A stretch of 64,000 nucleotides of DNA from NCBI GenBank assembly GCA_013399115.1, contig VXAA01001151.1:572601-636600 (forward strand). The letters run 5' to 3'. This DNA comes from Anseranas semipalmata. Taxonomy: Eukaryota; Chordata; Aves; Anseriformes; Anseranatidae. Positions 24,186 to 37,153 of this stretch are shown here, one piece after another (within the stretch, counting starts at the first letter, position 1; every line of letters starts with the position of its first letter). The notes under the pieces are model-generated. The model made no database searches. It was not told where the DNA came from and saw nothing but the letters and a program-made list of their open reading frames with translations. The position numbers and the translations under genes are program-made.

Positions 24186-26990
24186 GTAAAATCACTCATT
24201 TTCTGTTAAACAAGACTCTTGCTACTAGATGGCTTTGAAAGTACAATGTAGAAATGAGGTGAAAGATAACAACCTAGAAGTTCTCATAAAGCCAATTTCC
24301 TAGCTAACCCAGCTCCCAGAAGACGTTAATGAAAAGAAACTGATACTGAAGAGTTTCTACAGCTGCTCTTCCTCATCAATAACCATGGGAGTAAGAAGTG
24401 GCTGAAGTGAAACCAGGGAGAAGATGATGTTGCAAGGGCTACTTTCTGATTGGGCCTTTCCAATGCCAGAATGGTTCTTTGTGACAACAGGCAAAATTTA
24501 GAGCAATTCTGTGCATTGTTCTTCATGTTATTTTCATCTAAAAGTGAAGCATCATATAAAGCACCACGCTGGCTTTATATTTCCAGGATGTGATTAAGAG
24601 ATATTTTTCATTTGTGTATTTTCAAAAAGTTTCTACTGTGTGATGAAGGAGAAATAAACCTTTAGCAGGACATTAGAATTCCCTCACTGCATTTTATCTA
24701 AATCTCCCATCTGTTTTTTAAAAGCAGAAATTATGTTGTCTTCTACTTTCTATTTAACTGCAGACCTTTCCCCCCTCTATTTTTTCCCATATGCTTTTTG
24801 ATCACATGTGAAAAACTTGGCTTCAGTTCTCATTTCCTGATTTTCTATATTTCAATTACACTTTAATGGCTGTATAGACAGTGATGATGACACAAGAGTG
24901 TGTTGTGAATGAAATCTGTTTTGTACTATCCCAGCTTCTGAGAACTGCTACAATTTGAGTTGCTTTCTTCTGTAGCCTCTGAAGTGCCTTCTATAATATG
25001 ATAATGCAATAAACCCTGAATCTGCTCTTCCCTTTGCAATGCAATCCAGCATTCTGTTTCCCATAATACTGCTACATTACGATTCGCAACTATAAATAAT
25101 TATCCTAAGTTATAAAGATAAAATATAAAACTTTAAAGCAATACCATTAGACACCATACACTTGAGACTCTGAAGCAACTATAAGCAAACAACAATTTTC
25201 ATAAAGAATAGAAAAGAAGGTGATAATGAAAAGCATGTTTCCTGCTTAGGACTAGTTCACCAAAAGCTTGCCACAATCTTGGGTGCAAAGAATAGAAATG
25301 GTAGGTGGCACATGGCACCTTGTTTCTATCTTAAAAGGTAAGGGGGGAAAAAAGTTGTGGAAATGGGATTTGGCATGGTGTGAGATTTGGTAATGCTAAG
25401 GATTATCCCTCAAACGGGCAAGGGTCGGAGATGAGAGGGACTTCTCTAAACTTCTACAAGGCTTGTGTTCAGATGAGTGAATGTGTGAGTTGGATTTGTT
25501 CTGTGTTGTCTGGACAAGCATACAATATAATACCAATGGAATATATAGGATTCCCAGCTTTTCCCTATACTATTTTTCATTGCCTTCCCTCCAAACAGCT
25601 CATCATCTTTTCACTTTCCATTCTTATTTTTGCTTCTTGTTCCATTAAGTGTGAGTCACCTCAATATTTGAACAATTCTTTTCCAAGAAAAATCCACTAT
25701 TTATTATTATTTAGATTTATATTTATATTCATTTATATTTATTTTTATTTTTTTATATTCAAATATGAAGACAAGAAAAGTGTCCAGGGAAGAAAAATAG
25801 TATTAAAATACTGAGCTTATCATCTCCAAAGTGCTACACACAAATTAACTAATACATGCTAATAGAGTGATTTGCTTATTTGCCTAGGCTTATTGCAATG
25901 ACTGTGTTTGCTAATGCCATCATTCAATGAGAGGTGGTTTGGTATCACACTGAAGTCAGGACAAGTCTTCTTAAAACATAAAGCACTTTTATTTATTGCA
26001 CATTTGTGCAATTCCCCTGAAAATAATTCAAGTATATTTAGAATACTGAGACTATTTGCAAAAGACAACTACTTTTGGATAGACATTGTGAAATCAAGAC
26101 ATGTTTTGAGTTACTGAAAGACTGTAAGACTAGGCAAAAACATAATGGATTGTTGTTGGCTAGGTGGGATGAGGATGGAGCTTCAGATATTTCACCTGGG
26201 ATGACTAATGTGTTCTGTATAAATTTTATAGGCATTGAGCTCTCACATCATCTACTCAGGAACAAATAGCACAGAAAGTCCATAGCAAAAAGGGCTGTCC
26301 CCTCTGTGTGGCTGTCCCTTCCCTCCTCCTTTGGGGAAGAAGGTAACAGAGCAAACACTGACTCTATGGGCTGCCCAGAGGAACACACTTTACGGTCAAT
26401 TGCATGGCATGTACAATTCTGTAGGTTAGATTAGGTACCTGTTTGCACATCTCACCTTGTAATGAGGACCCAAGCAACAGTGAGGCCTCTGAAAGCTTTA
26501 AGAATATAAATAATAATAATAAAAATAGTAATAAATAGAAATGAAATTGGTAGCATCAGAGGTATTTGTGGAGCTTTGGAATGACCGCAAGAAAGCTGTC
26601 ACAGTATTACTGGTACAATGTATATTGAAACAGCTTGAAAAAAAACAATTTGGGAAGAAAAAAAAAAAAAACACAATATGAATGTAATGAATGAGGCTTT
26701 ATTCCAGATATGAAAGTGTTTCTGATACTGACAAAAGAAGTTACAATATTTATCATTCTAGGATCACAGGGGACAAAACAACAATATTAAATCATGAGAG
26801 GTTTTATTTGTGAATTGGCATTGTTTTCTTTCCCTTGTGTTACCAGAATGATAAATGCTTTGCATTGTGTAGAAAAGAAAAAGTTTGATACTGGCTGTGA
26901 ATTCTATATACTCATGATACAATTTTTGAGAGGTTTGGTTAAATCCTCATAAATACCAATGTTTACATTAAAGGTGCTAGTAAGCATTTT

Positions 26991-27041
26991 TGTGTTTTTG
27001 TTTGTTTGTTTTCTGTTTTGTTTTGTTTTGTTTTGTTTTTT
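26991..27041. repeat. (TTTTG)n-rich simple repeat
   Basis: TGTTTTTGTTTGTTTG leads into four TTTTG units (TGTTTTGTTTTGTTTTG...). It forces F/C/V-rich translations in the overlapping frame. Confidence 0.85.
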
Positions 27042-27596
27042 CCCTCATCTGCAGTTTTATTTGAGAGTCCCTTTCCTGGTATTTTATTTTCTACAGCAGA
27101 TGAAACAAGATTCAGTTATAAGAGTTCTTAGGATAACTGGTGGGAATACTGCAGAAGCACAATGTGATCAAAGTGGATGGAAAAGCAATCCCCAAATGAC
27201 TAAGGGCAAAACTGCTTCAGTCCCGGAACTGCAGAAAGAGCCAATGCGCATGAGACATATTAAACACTTGCATTTGAATTTTAATATTGAAAATAAATGT
27301 CACAGCATTTTCATGAAGAATCTATTTGTCCTGAATGCAACTCATCTGCTACTCCTTGCTATAGATTATGTCTTTTACTTTTTGTCTCTCTTTAACTCCC
27401 GCTGAACACTCTGGCAGTTCCAATATCTGATAGGAGATTATGTCTTTTTAAATATTTTTCTTATATTTTATATTTCCAAAAGCTAACACAATGCATTCCG
27501 GTGATAGCATGAGAGTTAACGTGTTTTGTTGTTAATATTTTCAAATGCAAGTAATATCTTCTGGTCGGCACATTTCCGGATTAATATGGTGCATCA

Positions 27597-27614
27597 CTGT
27601 GCCATCTAGTGTGA
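27597..27614 (-). promoter_or_regulatory. Candidate CTCF-binding motif
   Basis: The minus strand reads CACACTAGATGGCACAG, matching the CTCF core variant CCACTAGATGGCAG at all but about two positions. If bound, its orientation would set loop direction. This is a single motif match with no occupancy data. Confidence 0.3.
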
Positions 27615-28039
27615 CTCAGCTTTGAGAGCTTCAGGGCTTGGCTCTGCCTTCAGTGCCCCAGGTACACTTGGCTGAGTTTTCAAGCCAGTAAATACTGCAT
27701 GTGTAAATAAATATATAACTAGTAATCTGATTTCCAAAGATACATGAGCATGACCACAAGAAAGGATTATTTTATAATGGTGCAATTCTGTGCATGCTCT
27801 GGGTGCCGGGACAAACTCCTAGAACACAGCCAATTTTATCACAGAGATTTCAATTATGAGGTTAGATACAGTTAAAAATAATATTCAAAATTATATAAGA
27901 TGTATTTATGCATGTTACATATAACAGCATGCATGGATAAAATGGCTCTTTAAAATAGCCAGATGTGTTTTCATTTTCTTTTTCAGTGCAATTATTATTA
28001 CTGTTTCTCAGACATCTTCCTGCAACCTCTGTCAACCCC

Positions 28040-28125
28040 AGTAAGGGATGCAGGTCCCACTGTGTTGGGTGTAATACATGAGCTGCACCAAAAAGTTTAC
28101 AATCTAAACAACTTTTCACCATGCT
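28040..28125 (+). repeat. Ancient amniote repeat fragment
   Basis: CAGGTCCCACTGTGTTGGGTG, GTAATACATGAGCTGCACC and AAAAAGTTTACAATCTAAAC follow a motif common in reptile genomes ('ccactgtgctaggtgctgtacaaacac...aaagagcttacaatctaa'). Short and diverged; family name not known to me. Confidence 0.4.
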
Positions 28126-31100
28126 TAAATTTATAAGCTTAAAGAAACGTGCTCAGACCTTAACCCATGGACTTTCAAAGTCAGGTTGAACATGAAAATT
28201 TAGCTAGATTTTTCCTTTAGGCAATAACCTACTAGGCAATAAAAGTTCTGCAAATCACTATCAGCTCTCAGTTACACTGTATAGTTTGGAGGCTTCATAT
28301 TATACTTCTGATATCCCATTACACAGCTGCTATTGAGCAGACCTTTGTAAACAGCTATATTAATGAGATACAAGAAAGAACACAATCTACCTCACTCATG
28401 ATTGTCTACATTGGCCTTGCAGTTCTAACACAAGTAAAAAATACTATTTTACATTAAAAATTGTCGATATAAATACTGCATAGCTCTAAGGAGCAATAAG
28501 ACTGCATTAATCAAAGTATTTTTTTCAGAGAGAAATGGACTGAATTATTGTGAAAACTAATACATGCGTAAGTTGCAAAATTCAATGACTTGTGTAGTCA
28601 ATTTTAATAACAGAATGAGTTATTTTAAAAATAGTTTATGCTTAGAGTTGAGCATAGAATAGCTACATTAAAAAAAAAAAAAGATTTGTAATTTTGATCA
28701 GTTACAACATTAGCACAAAAATTCTGAGAAACTTTCAGCACCCACACAAACAAAGTTTTGTGTAGAAAATCACACATACAGAAGTTACAATGAAAAGTCA
28801 AGAAGTTTCCAGATTTTGATAGATTTCAGGCTGGATGTGTCAAAAGATAAGCCTTGACACTGGCAGGCAGTCTCCCTTGAAAATTTAGATTCCATATACA
28901 GAGATCTTCAGGTAAACCAATTTCTACTTTCACCTCTGCCTCCAAACGCTGGTCTCAAAGGACTTCATTTCAGCCAAGACCTGTCAAAACCCCCAAATGC
29001 TTTTCATTACTGAATTCCTTCTGTATGTTCTCTGTCAGCTGTGTTAAAATAATAAATTCACATTCGATTGATTTTTGAAAAGGGAGAGAACCACTTCTAT
29101 TCATCCACTGATTTGATTATTTCAACACGTAAAATTGGGGGCATATTTAAAATTTTTGTCTGAAGTCCATGCTTCCCATGCCATTTATGGGGCTTAAAGT
29201 AGCAGCAGGTTCAGAAGGTATAATCAAATCATTTTCAGTAGGATGTCTATGAGATATTCAGGGCATGCTCCATTCAGTGTGTATCCTTTTCAATCATTAA
29301 TATTAATGGTAATTCACTCACAAGCATCCAGCACAGATGGAATGTCCTGATGCTTTTGATTGGTACAATAAAATAATAAAATTATATTTTATATTATGAC
29401 GTATCTGGGAGGAAGTCAGAACATTTCTAGAATTCTTTGAGAGGTGATTCTCTACAGTTCTTGTCAGCATCAAGGGAGAAAAATACACACACAAAAAAAA
29501 TCATACTGCTTGATTAATAAGGCAACAATGGCTATATTACTTAAAAAGTAGAAAAGAGACTTTTAAAACTGTGTGTGTAGACAGAGCTTAGTTTAGATGA
29601 GACAGTTGCAAGAACACCTTAATGGAGGACAAGAAAGCAATTAACAATGAAAAGTCACTGATGCAAAATATAGTCCTGGAGATTAAAATCTTATTGAAAC
29701 AAATGCTTCTCCACTTGATCATAACGAATTGAGCTGAAAGATCTGCAAAACCAGTTCACTGAATACATAAGAAAAAACAATAATTTGTTACTCAATTATA
29801 GTACAAAGCTTTCTGACCAACATACTGCTCTATAGCACTAGTTAAATAGAAACTAGAGTCTTGGGGAAACTGAATAGCACAAGAGAATTAGACACAGTAT
29901 TATCTGAAATTGCAATGAAGTAATTGTGAAAATATATACAGATATATCAGTGTGTACAGTGCTTTAAAAACACTGGAAGAATATGCTTTATCCTAAATGG
30001 AAAAACAAAATATTCAAGAGAAGAAGAGATGAAATGGGTATAGCAGGAAGGATAAGGTATTAGGATAGATGAAGCTAATAGTTCAGGGAAGAAAGGCACA
30101 GCGGTGGAGCTAAGCTGAGCATGGGGCAACCTGGGAATACTCTGAAATGAGAGAAATTGCAGAGACAGAAGTGTGAAAGAGAGAGAGAATATTAAGAAGT
30201 GAAGACAGAGAGGTACATTACATGTGTAGGAACAGACTGCTAAATTAGGGAGATCAGGTCGAGGTAGATTGGGTCTTTGTAATGGGGACAAAAGTCTTAA
30301 ACTCATCCCCTCTGCCTTTAGGCACCTAGCTGACATCCAAGTCTGGAAGGTATCACATCAAATTTGAAAAATCAGTGGAGGGAGGCATGTCCAAAGAGGA
30401 ATCAAGATTGAAGGTGGGCTGAATTGCCCTTTGTCAGGAGCTTTAAGAAAGAAACATGAGTGATCAAATTAGTAACATATCTAAAATAGTGTGCACAGAT
30501 TATGTGAAACTGCTATAAAAGAGGACAAAGGAGGAAACAATAAAAGACATAAATATCTGCAAAAATAGCTGTCAGCAGGAAATGTTATTGAACAACATAT
30601 TTTTACAGTGTACCTTTAGTGGGTCTCATGTTCTTCAGTGTTGTCATTTATGATATATTTATGGTAAAATGTGGGGATGGCAGAAGTAGACCCAACAGAA
30701 CAGTCAGCAGTAAAACAGTCAGCAGTTAAAGATGGCATTCATAGAAAAAATCTGTTTGGTTTTTAAATGAGGCACATTTAAATAATTTTTCTTGTTGATG
30801 CTTTGCCACTATAGCCAAACATCAAGTTACATGTCTAGGAACCATAATGTGGTTAGTAAAAACCACATAGTAAAAGAAAGCAGTGGCTTCAGAAAGGCTC
30901 TCCCAGCCAGAGGTCAGGTAAAGATTTGATTACATTTTGGAAGTTCTAAGGAAGGAAAGATCATGTGATAAAAGGTCTCTTCCACTCTTTCATCGAGAAA
31001 GATTTAACATCCAGGCATAGAGCCTGAATTCAGGAAACCTAAATGAGGTGAAACTAAAGAAACTTTAATAAACATGTCATCAGAGTAGGTAAACCAACCA

Positions 31101-33155
31101 TTCATGTCTTGAACTCTGAAAATATGGAATCAAGCAGAAACCCTGAAAGGCCAAGAGACTTGGAAGGAGACCAGCAGCTTAAGAACCATGGCAGTAAAGC
31201 ACTGGGAAAAATATACATAGACGGAACAATTACAAGAAAGCCAAAGTGCCTGGATAAAAGTCAATAACATATATAATTATTCCAAATGAACATATTTCAC
31301 TAATAATTTGCTAATGATTTATTCTGTCAACATCACAAACTGAAGAAGTCTGAAAACATATTTCAGGATGAAACAAATTATCTGAAAATATGGATTTCCA
31401 CACTTTCTAGTAAATAAATTATCTCTAGCAAATGAAAGCAAAAACTTGAAATAGTCCCCTAGAGGAGAAAAACAAAATTGAAATCATCAAACTATCTATA
31501 TGTTTGGGGTTTGTCAGTCTGTAAACAATCAACATAAATCCCATCTGAAATTAAGCTGTAAACATCTAATATTTTTAGATCACCATCTACTTGCACTTCA
31601 GTCACCAAAGCTTTGAAGAAACTCAGTTGTGTGTTCACACTGCATTCTTTTTGCAAATCTCTTTCACAAACCAAGGCTAATACCTTGGCCTATACCAGAG
31701 ACGCACAAGAAGGAATAAAGGTCTTTATAAAATCTGACTAAAGGGAAACCAATATTATAAACATATACATAACAAGGGATGCGTTACTTCTACAGCATAT
31801 AAAACACTATTGTGCTATCCAGTAAGCAACTGTAAGGTATGTATCAGGAGCTTGAAATTCTTTTTCCAGCTCTCTGGGAATATACAGTTATACAATATCA
31901 TTGAAACCGGAAATTATTGTAAGCATATCCATATGTTCTTAACCTTAAAACGAAGTTATCTACCACAGTATATTCTCCTGTGCTTTGGTACCAGTATGGG
32001 AAGGTTTATTTTAGACTTAATCTGATCATGCATACCCCTAATTGTTTAAACAATAATTATAGAAGTTAAATTGTTTTGCCTTTTATGAAAAATGAGACAA
32101 AAACAGAAATTAAATGCATGTAAAATAACAGAACTATTTCAATGGTACTAATTGCAAAACAATTTTAAAAAGCAGCTTTTGATGAAATAATTGTTTTAAT
32201 TATACAGTATACTTAGGTTTACCAACTATAAACACTTCAGCTTTTAGCACGAAGATAATTTCATGTGTAATGTTTCGCACATTTTATTTCGGAATGTAAA
32301 TAAACTAGAAGTATAAATCACTGCATAATGACTTTGGAACAAAAGAGAAGGAAAAGTGGTGATTTCTCTGCATCTAATGGTGTACTATCACAGCGTATTG
32401 CTAATAGAGATATCTAAATGCAAACAGAACTTCATGAATTGCCTAGAAGAAACCTTAATACTGGGGCAGTGATAAGGAGAGCAAACCTTTGGTTGTTCAG
32501 AAATGCCGTCTGCCCACTGAGGGCTCTGAGGTCCCCCCTGTTGTAGAGCAACTGCACAGAAGTGGTATTCTAGCAGAGAATTATCTAAGCAGAAGTCCTC
32601 ACAAAGACTAATGTTACCATGACTGCCCGCCTTAAACTCACAGATTCATAGATGGCTCATTTCCAAACCAAAATGAGATGCTGCTTGTCTGCACACTGTG
32701 GCGGACCGTAAATTTGCCATGGTACATTGTCCACTGCCTCAAGAAAGAATAAGTGCAATAATTCTTATCCATGTGGCAGCAACTTTCCACCGAGCTGGTC
32801 TGAAAGTTTCCTTTGGGGGTCAGACACTTAGCAAAAGGTGTTAAAAATCCAATATTGTAGTAGGGAAAATGTATTCAATAAAATGACTTTTAAAGGCAAT
32901 TTAACGATATCCCCAGCCAAATATCTCAAATCTGGTATTGTCTTTACTGTCAAGTAGACAGAGTCACAGCAAATGTCTGGTGACATTTGGTAGGCAGGGG
33001 AGGGAAAAGGAGATATTTGTGATAAGGAATGAATGTGGAAAGGAGACATTAGAGAGACGTTGCACATGTAGAAATGCTCTGGCAGAATTGCAAACATTTT
33101 TACAGCTATAAAGCACTCAAATCTCTTCTCCGTTTAAAAATACGCCTGTAAACAA
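28126..33155. other. Non-coding, no gene seen
   Basis: Purine-rich stretches at 29,990-30,330 and 30,880-31,210 look like old, unrecognisable repeats. The 129-codon minus frame at 29,947-30,336 is the pyrimidine-rich complement of one of them (S/L/P-rich) and is not a plausible protein. Confidence 0.45.
30699..30728. repeat. 15-bp tandem duplication
   Basis: AACAGTCAGCAGTAA is followed directly by AACAGTCAGCAGTTA, two 15-bp units with one mismatch. A likely slippage duplication. Confidence 0.85.
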
Positions 33156-33156
33156 C

Positions 33157-33428
33157 TACATTATGTTATTCTGTGAAACAACTGCAGTAACAGCTACTTG
33201 TATTCTCACTGCCTGTGAAGGCTCAACAAACACCAGTGAGTAGGTTCCTCCTTCAGTAAAAATCACACTATTACATTTATGAAATTTCAGAACGATCGTT
33301 CCTCCACAAGACAAAGAAAAATCTTTCTGTGCTCTGACTCCTGAATTGGTTAGTGTAAATAGAGCAAAAACGGACGAACTGCTTGGCAGGATTTTAAGTA
33401 GTCTCTTATCTCTACACCGCATTCTCAC
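33157..33428 (-). other. Open segment with protein-like composition (candidate exon)
   Basis: A 90-codon minus frame contains AQKDFSLSCGGTIVLKF and TEGGTYSLVFVEPSQAVRIQ, which look less AT-driven than neighbouring translations. An acceptor-like ACTAACCAATTCAG ends at about 33,351 on the minus strand, and a weak donor (CAA/GTAGCT) lies near 33,200. A cleaner minus donor (ACAAG/GTAAGAGC, about 33,480) lies upstream of it. I recognise no family. It could equally be chance. Confidence 0.15.
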
Positions 33429-33602
33429 TTGTCCTGTTCCTCAGTACATGCACAATACTTTCTTGTTGGTCTTGCTCTTACCTTGTAATCCACCAATGAA
33501 ACTGTTTGAATGATGCCAGAAACTGATGTATCTGTTTAAACTTTACCAGCTGGTAATTGCATTTCAATTTTTTTCTAGCTGAAAAAATTTATCTCGATGA
33601 GC

Positions 33603-33624
33603 TTTTTTTTTTTTTTTTTTTTTT
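33603..33624. repeat. Poly-T tract (22 nt)
   Basis: The longest gap-free homopolymer noted in the window. Confidence 0.9.
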
Positions 33625-33792
33625 GAGGAATGTTATTTTAAACAGAACTAATGATTTATTCATATTTTCAGCTCATAGAATTTCCACACTGCCCTTGAAA
33701 TTTGTTCCAGTGTGAGGAAAGAAAAAATAGTGTCTACAACATATTTAATTACAAAAGCTAATGTTTAAGCCTTCAGAAGAGCTATGAGTCAT

Positions 33793-33840
33793 ATCCTCAG
33801 CTAGTATTAATGGATGATCTCTACTACAGGCAATGGGTTA
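33793..33840 (+). repeat. Fragment of an ancient palindromic amniote repeat
   Basis: ATCCTCAGCTAGTATTAATG, GATCTCTACTACAGGCAATG and GGTTA parallel a reptile-wide dispersed motif ('atcctcagctggtgtaaatcg...ctccattgaagtcaatgg'). Only one arm is recognisable. A related phrase (GGCATCACTCCTACTGAAAA...) lies at 48,811-48,846. Confidence 0.35.
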
Positions 33841-34116
33841 ATCCCAAGTTTTGGTTCTGGTTCTCTCTCAGCCTATCCAGCAAACCACTAAAGTCCTAAT
33901 TAGTATTACTTGCAGTATCTAGGTATTTGAATTTTATATATATATAGGCTTATTTCTGAAATTTTCAGAACAAACTTTGATAAGAAAAGATACCATATGT
34001 CCAAGAAGAAGTAGAAGGAAATTAATGTCTTTTACCTGTTTTCTTTTAGGATTATCATCTCACAGAATTCCTCCTCCTCAGCTGGAGAAGTGTTTTGTTT
34101 GTTTGTTTATTTTACC

Positions 34117-34154
34117 TTTTTTTTTTTTTTTNNNNNNTTTTTTTTTTTTTTTTT
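34117..34154. repeat. Poly-T tract interrupted by a 6-N assembly gap
   Basis: T15 (34,117-34,131), six N (34,132-34,137), then T17 (34,138-34,154), preceded by GTTT units. True length is unknown. The 72-codon frame through this tract (33,977-34,195) is an artefact. Confidence 0.95.
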
Positions 34155-34677
34155 ACTTTCTTTCCATCATTCATCAAATATCAGAAGTCAGCTGAAGTTT
34201 TGTATCAGGCTCTGAATCTCTCTTTCTTCTCTGGTATAGGTGGTATAGCCTTTTCCTTGTAATTGCATTTTTATAATGACAATGCAGTTGCTGTTGAGGT
34301 TGGTATTGTATAAAAGCAACAAATCCTGATTTGGTAAAAATGTTAGGCATCAAGGGAAATTGCTGACATTCTCACATTGTAATAGAGAGCCAGTAGTAGC
34401 AGTTGCAGCATGATGTCATCTTAAAAAAAAACTCTCTACCAACACACTTTTAATCAAAGATATCTCCTTATATCTTGCAGCAAACAAATAAATGAAAATA
34501 GATTCACAGACCTGTTGGCCAGCTGCATTTTTTCACACCTATGTCATTTACTGAGAGCTTGGGTCTGTTTCTTGAGCTGACCTGTGCTCTTTCCTGCTCC
34601 TTTTTCTGCTTTTTTCTTTTTTTTTTTTTAATTCACTCACTTCCCTTTCCACCGGCTATTGAGTCTAAGAGAGAGAA

Positions 34678-34790
34678 ACTTAAAGCACAGGATTAGGAGT
34701 TAGGAGACTACTCATATTTCCAGATGTGCTATACATTCACTCTGTCTCAAGGAGAGACTGTGATTTACTCTTAAACACGGATTTGTTGAG
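34678..34790 (+). repeat. MIR-like ancient SINE fragment
   Basis: CTTAAAGCACAGGATTAGGAG, TTAGGAGACTAC, TTCCAGATGTGCTATACATTC, ACTCTGTCTCAAGGAGAGAC and TGATTTACTCTTAAAC follow the MIR core order ('ttagagcaggactgggagtcaggagac...ttcccagctctgccactgac...gctgtgtgacc...aagtcacttaa'). Confidence 0.5.
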
Positions 34791-37153
34791 GTAAGTAATA
34801 AATCTCAGTTTTGGCATGGAAATACAGGCTGGTTTTCTATAATCAAGCAACTTCCATAGGTGCCTAAATATGATGTCACTGAAAGCAGCAAATGGCAGAA
34901 CAAGTCTCATGTGAGGTCACATAGGTGTCTACCTTCAGGCATTTTTGCAAGAATACTATTCACTTTCCCAATTTGCACAAGCATGACAACATTACTTCTT
35001 TTACTTACTTTAAGGAATGCACTGTGGTTTAATTCATAGACATAATATGGAGATGCTAGATTTAAGATGTTAAAGAAAGCGAACTAAGGTGGTTTTGTTT
35101 TAATTAATAATTCACCTTTAAGTGTTGTTGCCTCCCACTTCAATTGCAATCACTGCAGTGATCAGAAACATGAAATTGAATCTTTCTCAGGAGCTTCTAC
35201 CTACTGTGTGTGCATGTCTTCATCAATGATATGCATGCAAAATACCTTGCTATTTTATTTCTGAGACTGTACTATTTACTTACTCAATACACTCTATATT
35301 CCAAACAAGGTGAGACACCTCTTTCCCAGCTCCTTTTCTGCAATGTATTATGGAACACTGGTCAAAAACTGTACTACAAAAATATTTGAAAATAAAAAAA
35401 ATGTCATAAGGTTGATATAATCTCTTTGCATAGACAGGAGCTTCTGATCATTATGGGGCACATTTTCATCACTAACAAAAGTTTATCGGCTATATCTTTA
35501 AAACTGACAGTGTCTTTCAGGATCTATCAAATGTATCATAACATAAGCTATCAAACTGAATAAAATATAAAGTGCATACTTCTTAGAGACATCACTTCCA
35601 AGAAAGTAAACTTTTATCTTGTTTTTGAAAAAATGTCAAACTACTTGGAGCTGCACTTTTAAAAATATGATTTATGAAAAAGGTTTATTTTACAGGTTCT
35701 GAGAACTACATAAAAGTCCTTCAAACATCAGGGCTACCACAACTTTTAACAGAGAAAGTAGTAAAACAGGTGAAGGATGAGAGCAGGTAAGACAGAATCA
35801 CGGCCCCTGCGCTCAGTCATATATATCTGCAATTGGTAAATAGCTCTAAGAATTAAGCATGCTACAGCTGATGAAACACTCTTGCAAGTTCCCAATTCGC
35901 ATTCAACAGATCAGATGTTTGTAGGATAATGGATTCTGCCACACTAAGGTGCCAGCAGTGATCTTGTGCACAGAGGAGTGCTCTCAGCGTGCAGACAGGT
36001 GAGGACCTCAGGGCTGAAATAGAGAGGTTGATATGGGAACAGTCCAGCAACGCAAAAACACAGTGCTCTTTTAAGTAAAGCCTCTCCATAATGTAGGAGT
36101 CATAGCATGTAGTACTATTAATTATTTATACAGCTATCAATATGACATTGTTCTTACATTATCTCAAACATTAGAAATTCTCAAAGGGATATCCTATTAA
36201 AGGTAGTAGTTGCTACTAAGCCTGACCATCCTTCTGACTTTATAACATCCAGGTTAACTAATACAAACTATTCTACCCTGGGCGCTACACAGGCTCTCCT
36301 TACATTCTTCTCTTACTTTCTGGTCAAAGATATGTCTGCTAACTGCATCACAGTACTACATTTGATGGTCTAAAATGAAAGACAATCCAGCTCAGTTTCA
36401 AAGGCTGTTTTTAAGCTCATACAGCTTCAGCTGCCTGGACTGAGGTGACTAGACTGTGTAATCATCTAGGCTCCCTCTGTAGACATCAGAGGAGCAGGGC
36501 CACCTCAAGAGTGAGATTTATTTTGAGACAATTTATTTTGAGCATATGTAATAGAATAGGACAAAATGTCCTCTCCAAGTGCTTCATTCTTTAGGTTGAC
36601 TATCAAGGAAATTTGCAGAAACCTAACTTCTGGACAAATGTATGTGAGACAGCTCCTGGTTATTTTGATATAGAATTGGTTAAGAACAGCTGTGAGAGCA
36701 GCCTTATACAGACAGCATTAAAGATAGTTCTCACTTCAGGCAATTCACAAATTAAGCTAAACTAAAATCCCATTTCAGCTATAACACTATTTTAAAAGAT
36801 GCTTTTTGGGTTCATATTATACATCTTAATGGGCGAAGGGTGCCATATGGAGGGATTTCATTTTGTTAAGAGATACTCAGTGCTCTTATCTTCCCTATAA
36901 ACCATGTACAACATGGAAATTGAAAGCAAACATAAAGCTTATCATATATTTTTCCAAGCAATTGCCATTTTAAATACAGAGAAGTTTATTAATATAGCAA
37001 TGGGATACAGAAATACAAAAGTGAGAGATCTCAGAGTAAAGGCTCCTTTAACTCAGTTCGCCATCTAGCTGTATGCAGTTATCTTGCATTTATTGGTTTG
37101 CATATAAGGATCATGGCTTTTTAAAATGTCATGTTTAAAATTTTTTAAATTTT
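34791..37153. other. Non-coding, no gene seen
   Basis: A good donor-like GAG/GTAAGTAA (34,792) stands just after the MIR fragment with no usable open exon before it. Otherwise unremarkable AT-rich sequence. Confidence 0.5.

Larger units (their letters stand above)
24186..28039. other. Non-coding; simple repeats, CTCF-like site
   Basis: Very AT-rich blocks occur at 25,690-25,765 (ATTTATATTTATTTTTATTT-type) and 26,505-26,535 (ATA-rich). The 144- and 148-codon plus frames at 25,380-25,814 and 26,959-27,405 run through low-complexity T-rich DNA and encode no recognisable domain, so they are not called as genes. Confidence 0.5.

Noticed and set aside
25380..25814. 144-codon plus-strand ORF
   Set aside because: C-terminal half is ATTTATATTTATTTTT-type low complexity (FIFIYIYF) and no family is recognisable.
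26959..27405. 148-codon plus-strand ORF
   Set aside because: Its start runs through the (TTTTG)n repeat, giving an F/C/V-rich string, and the rest has no domain or splice support.
29947..30336. 129-codon minus-strand ORF
   Set aside because: Translation of the pyrimidine strand of a purine-rich region; S/L/P/F-rich with no domain.
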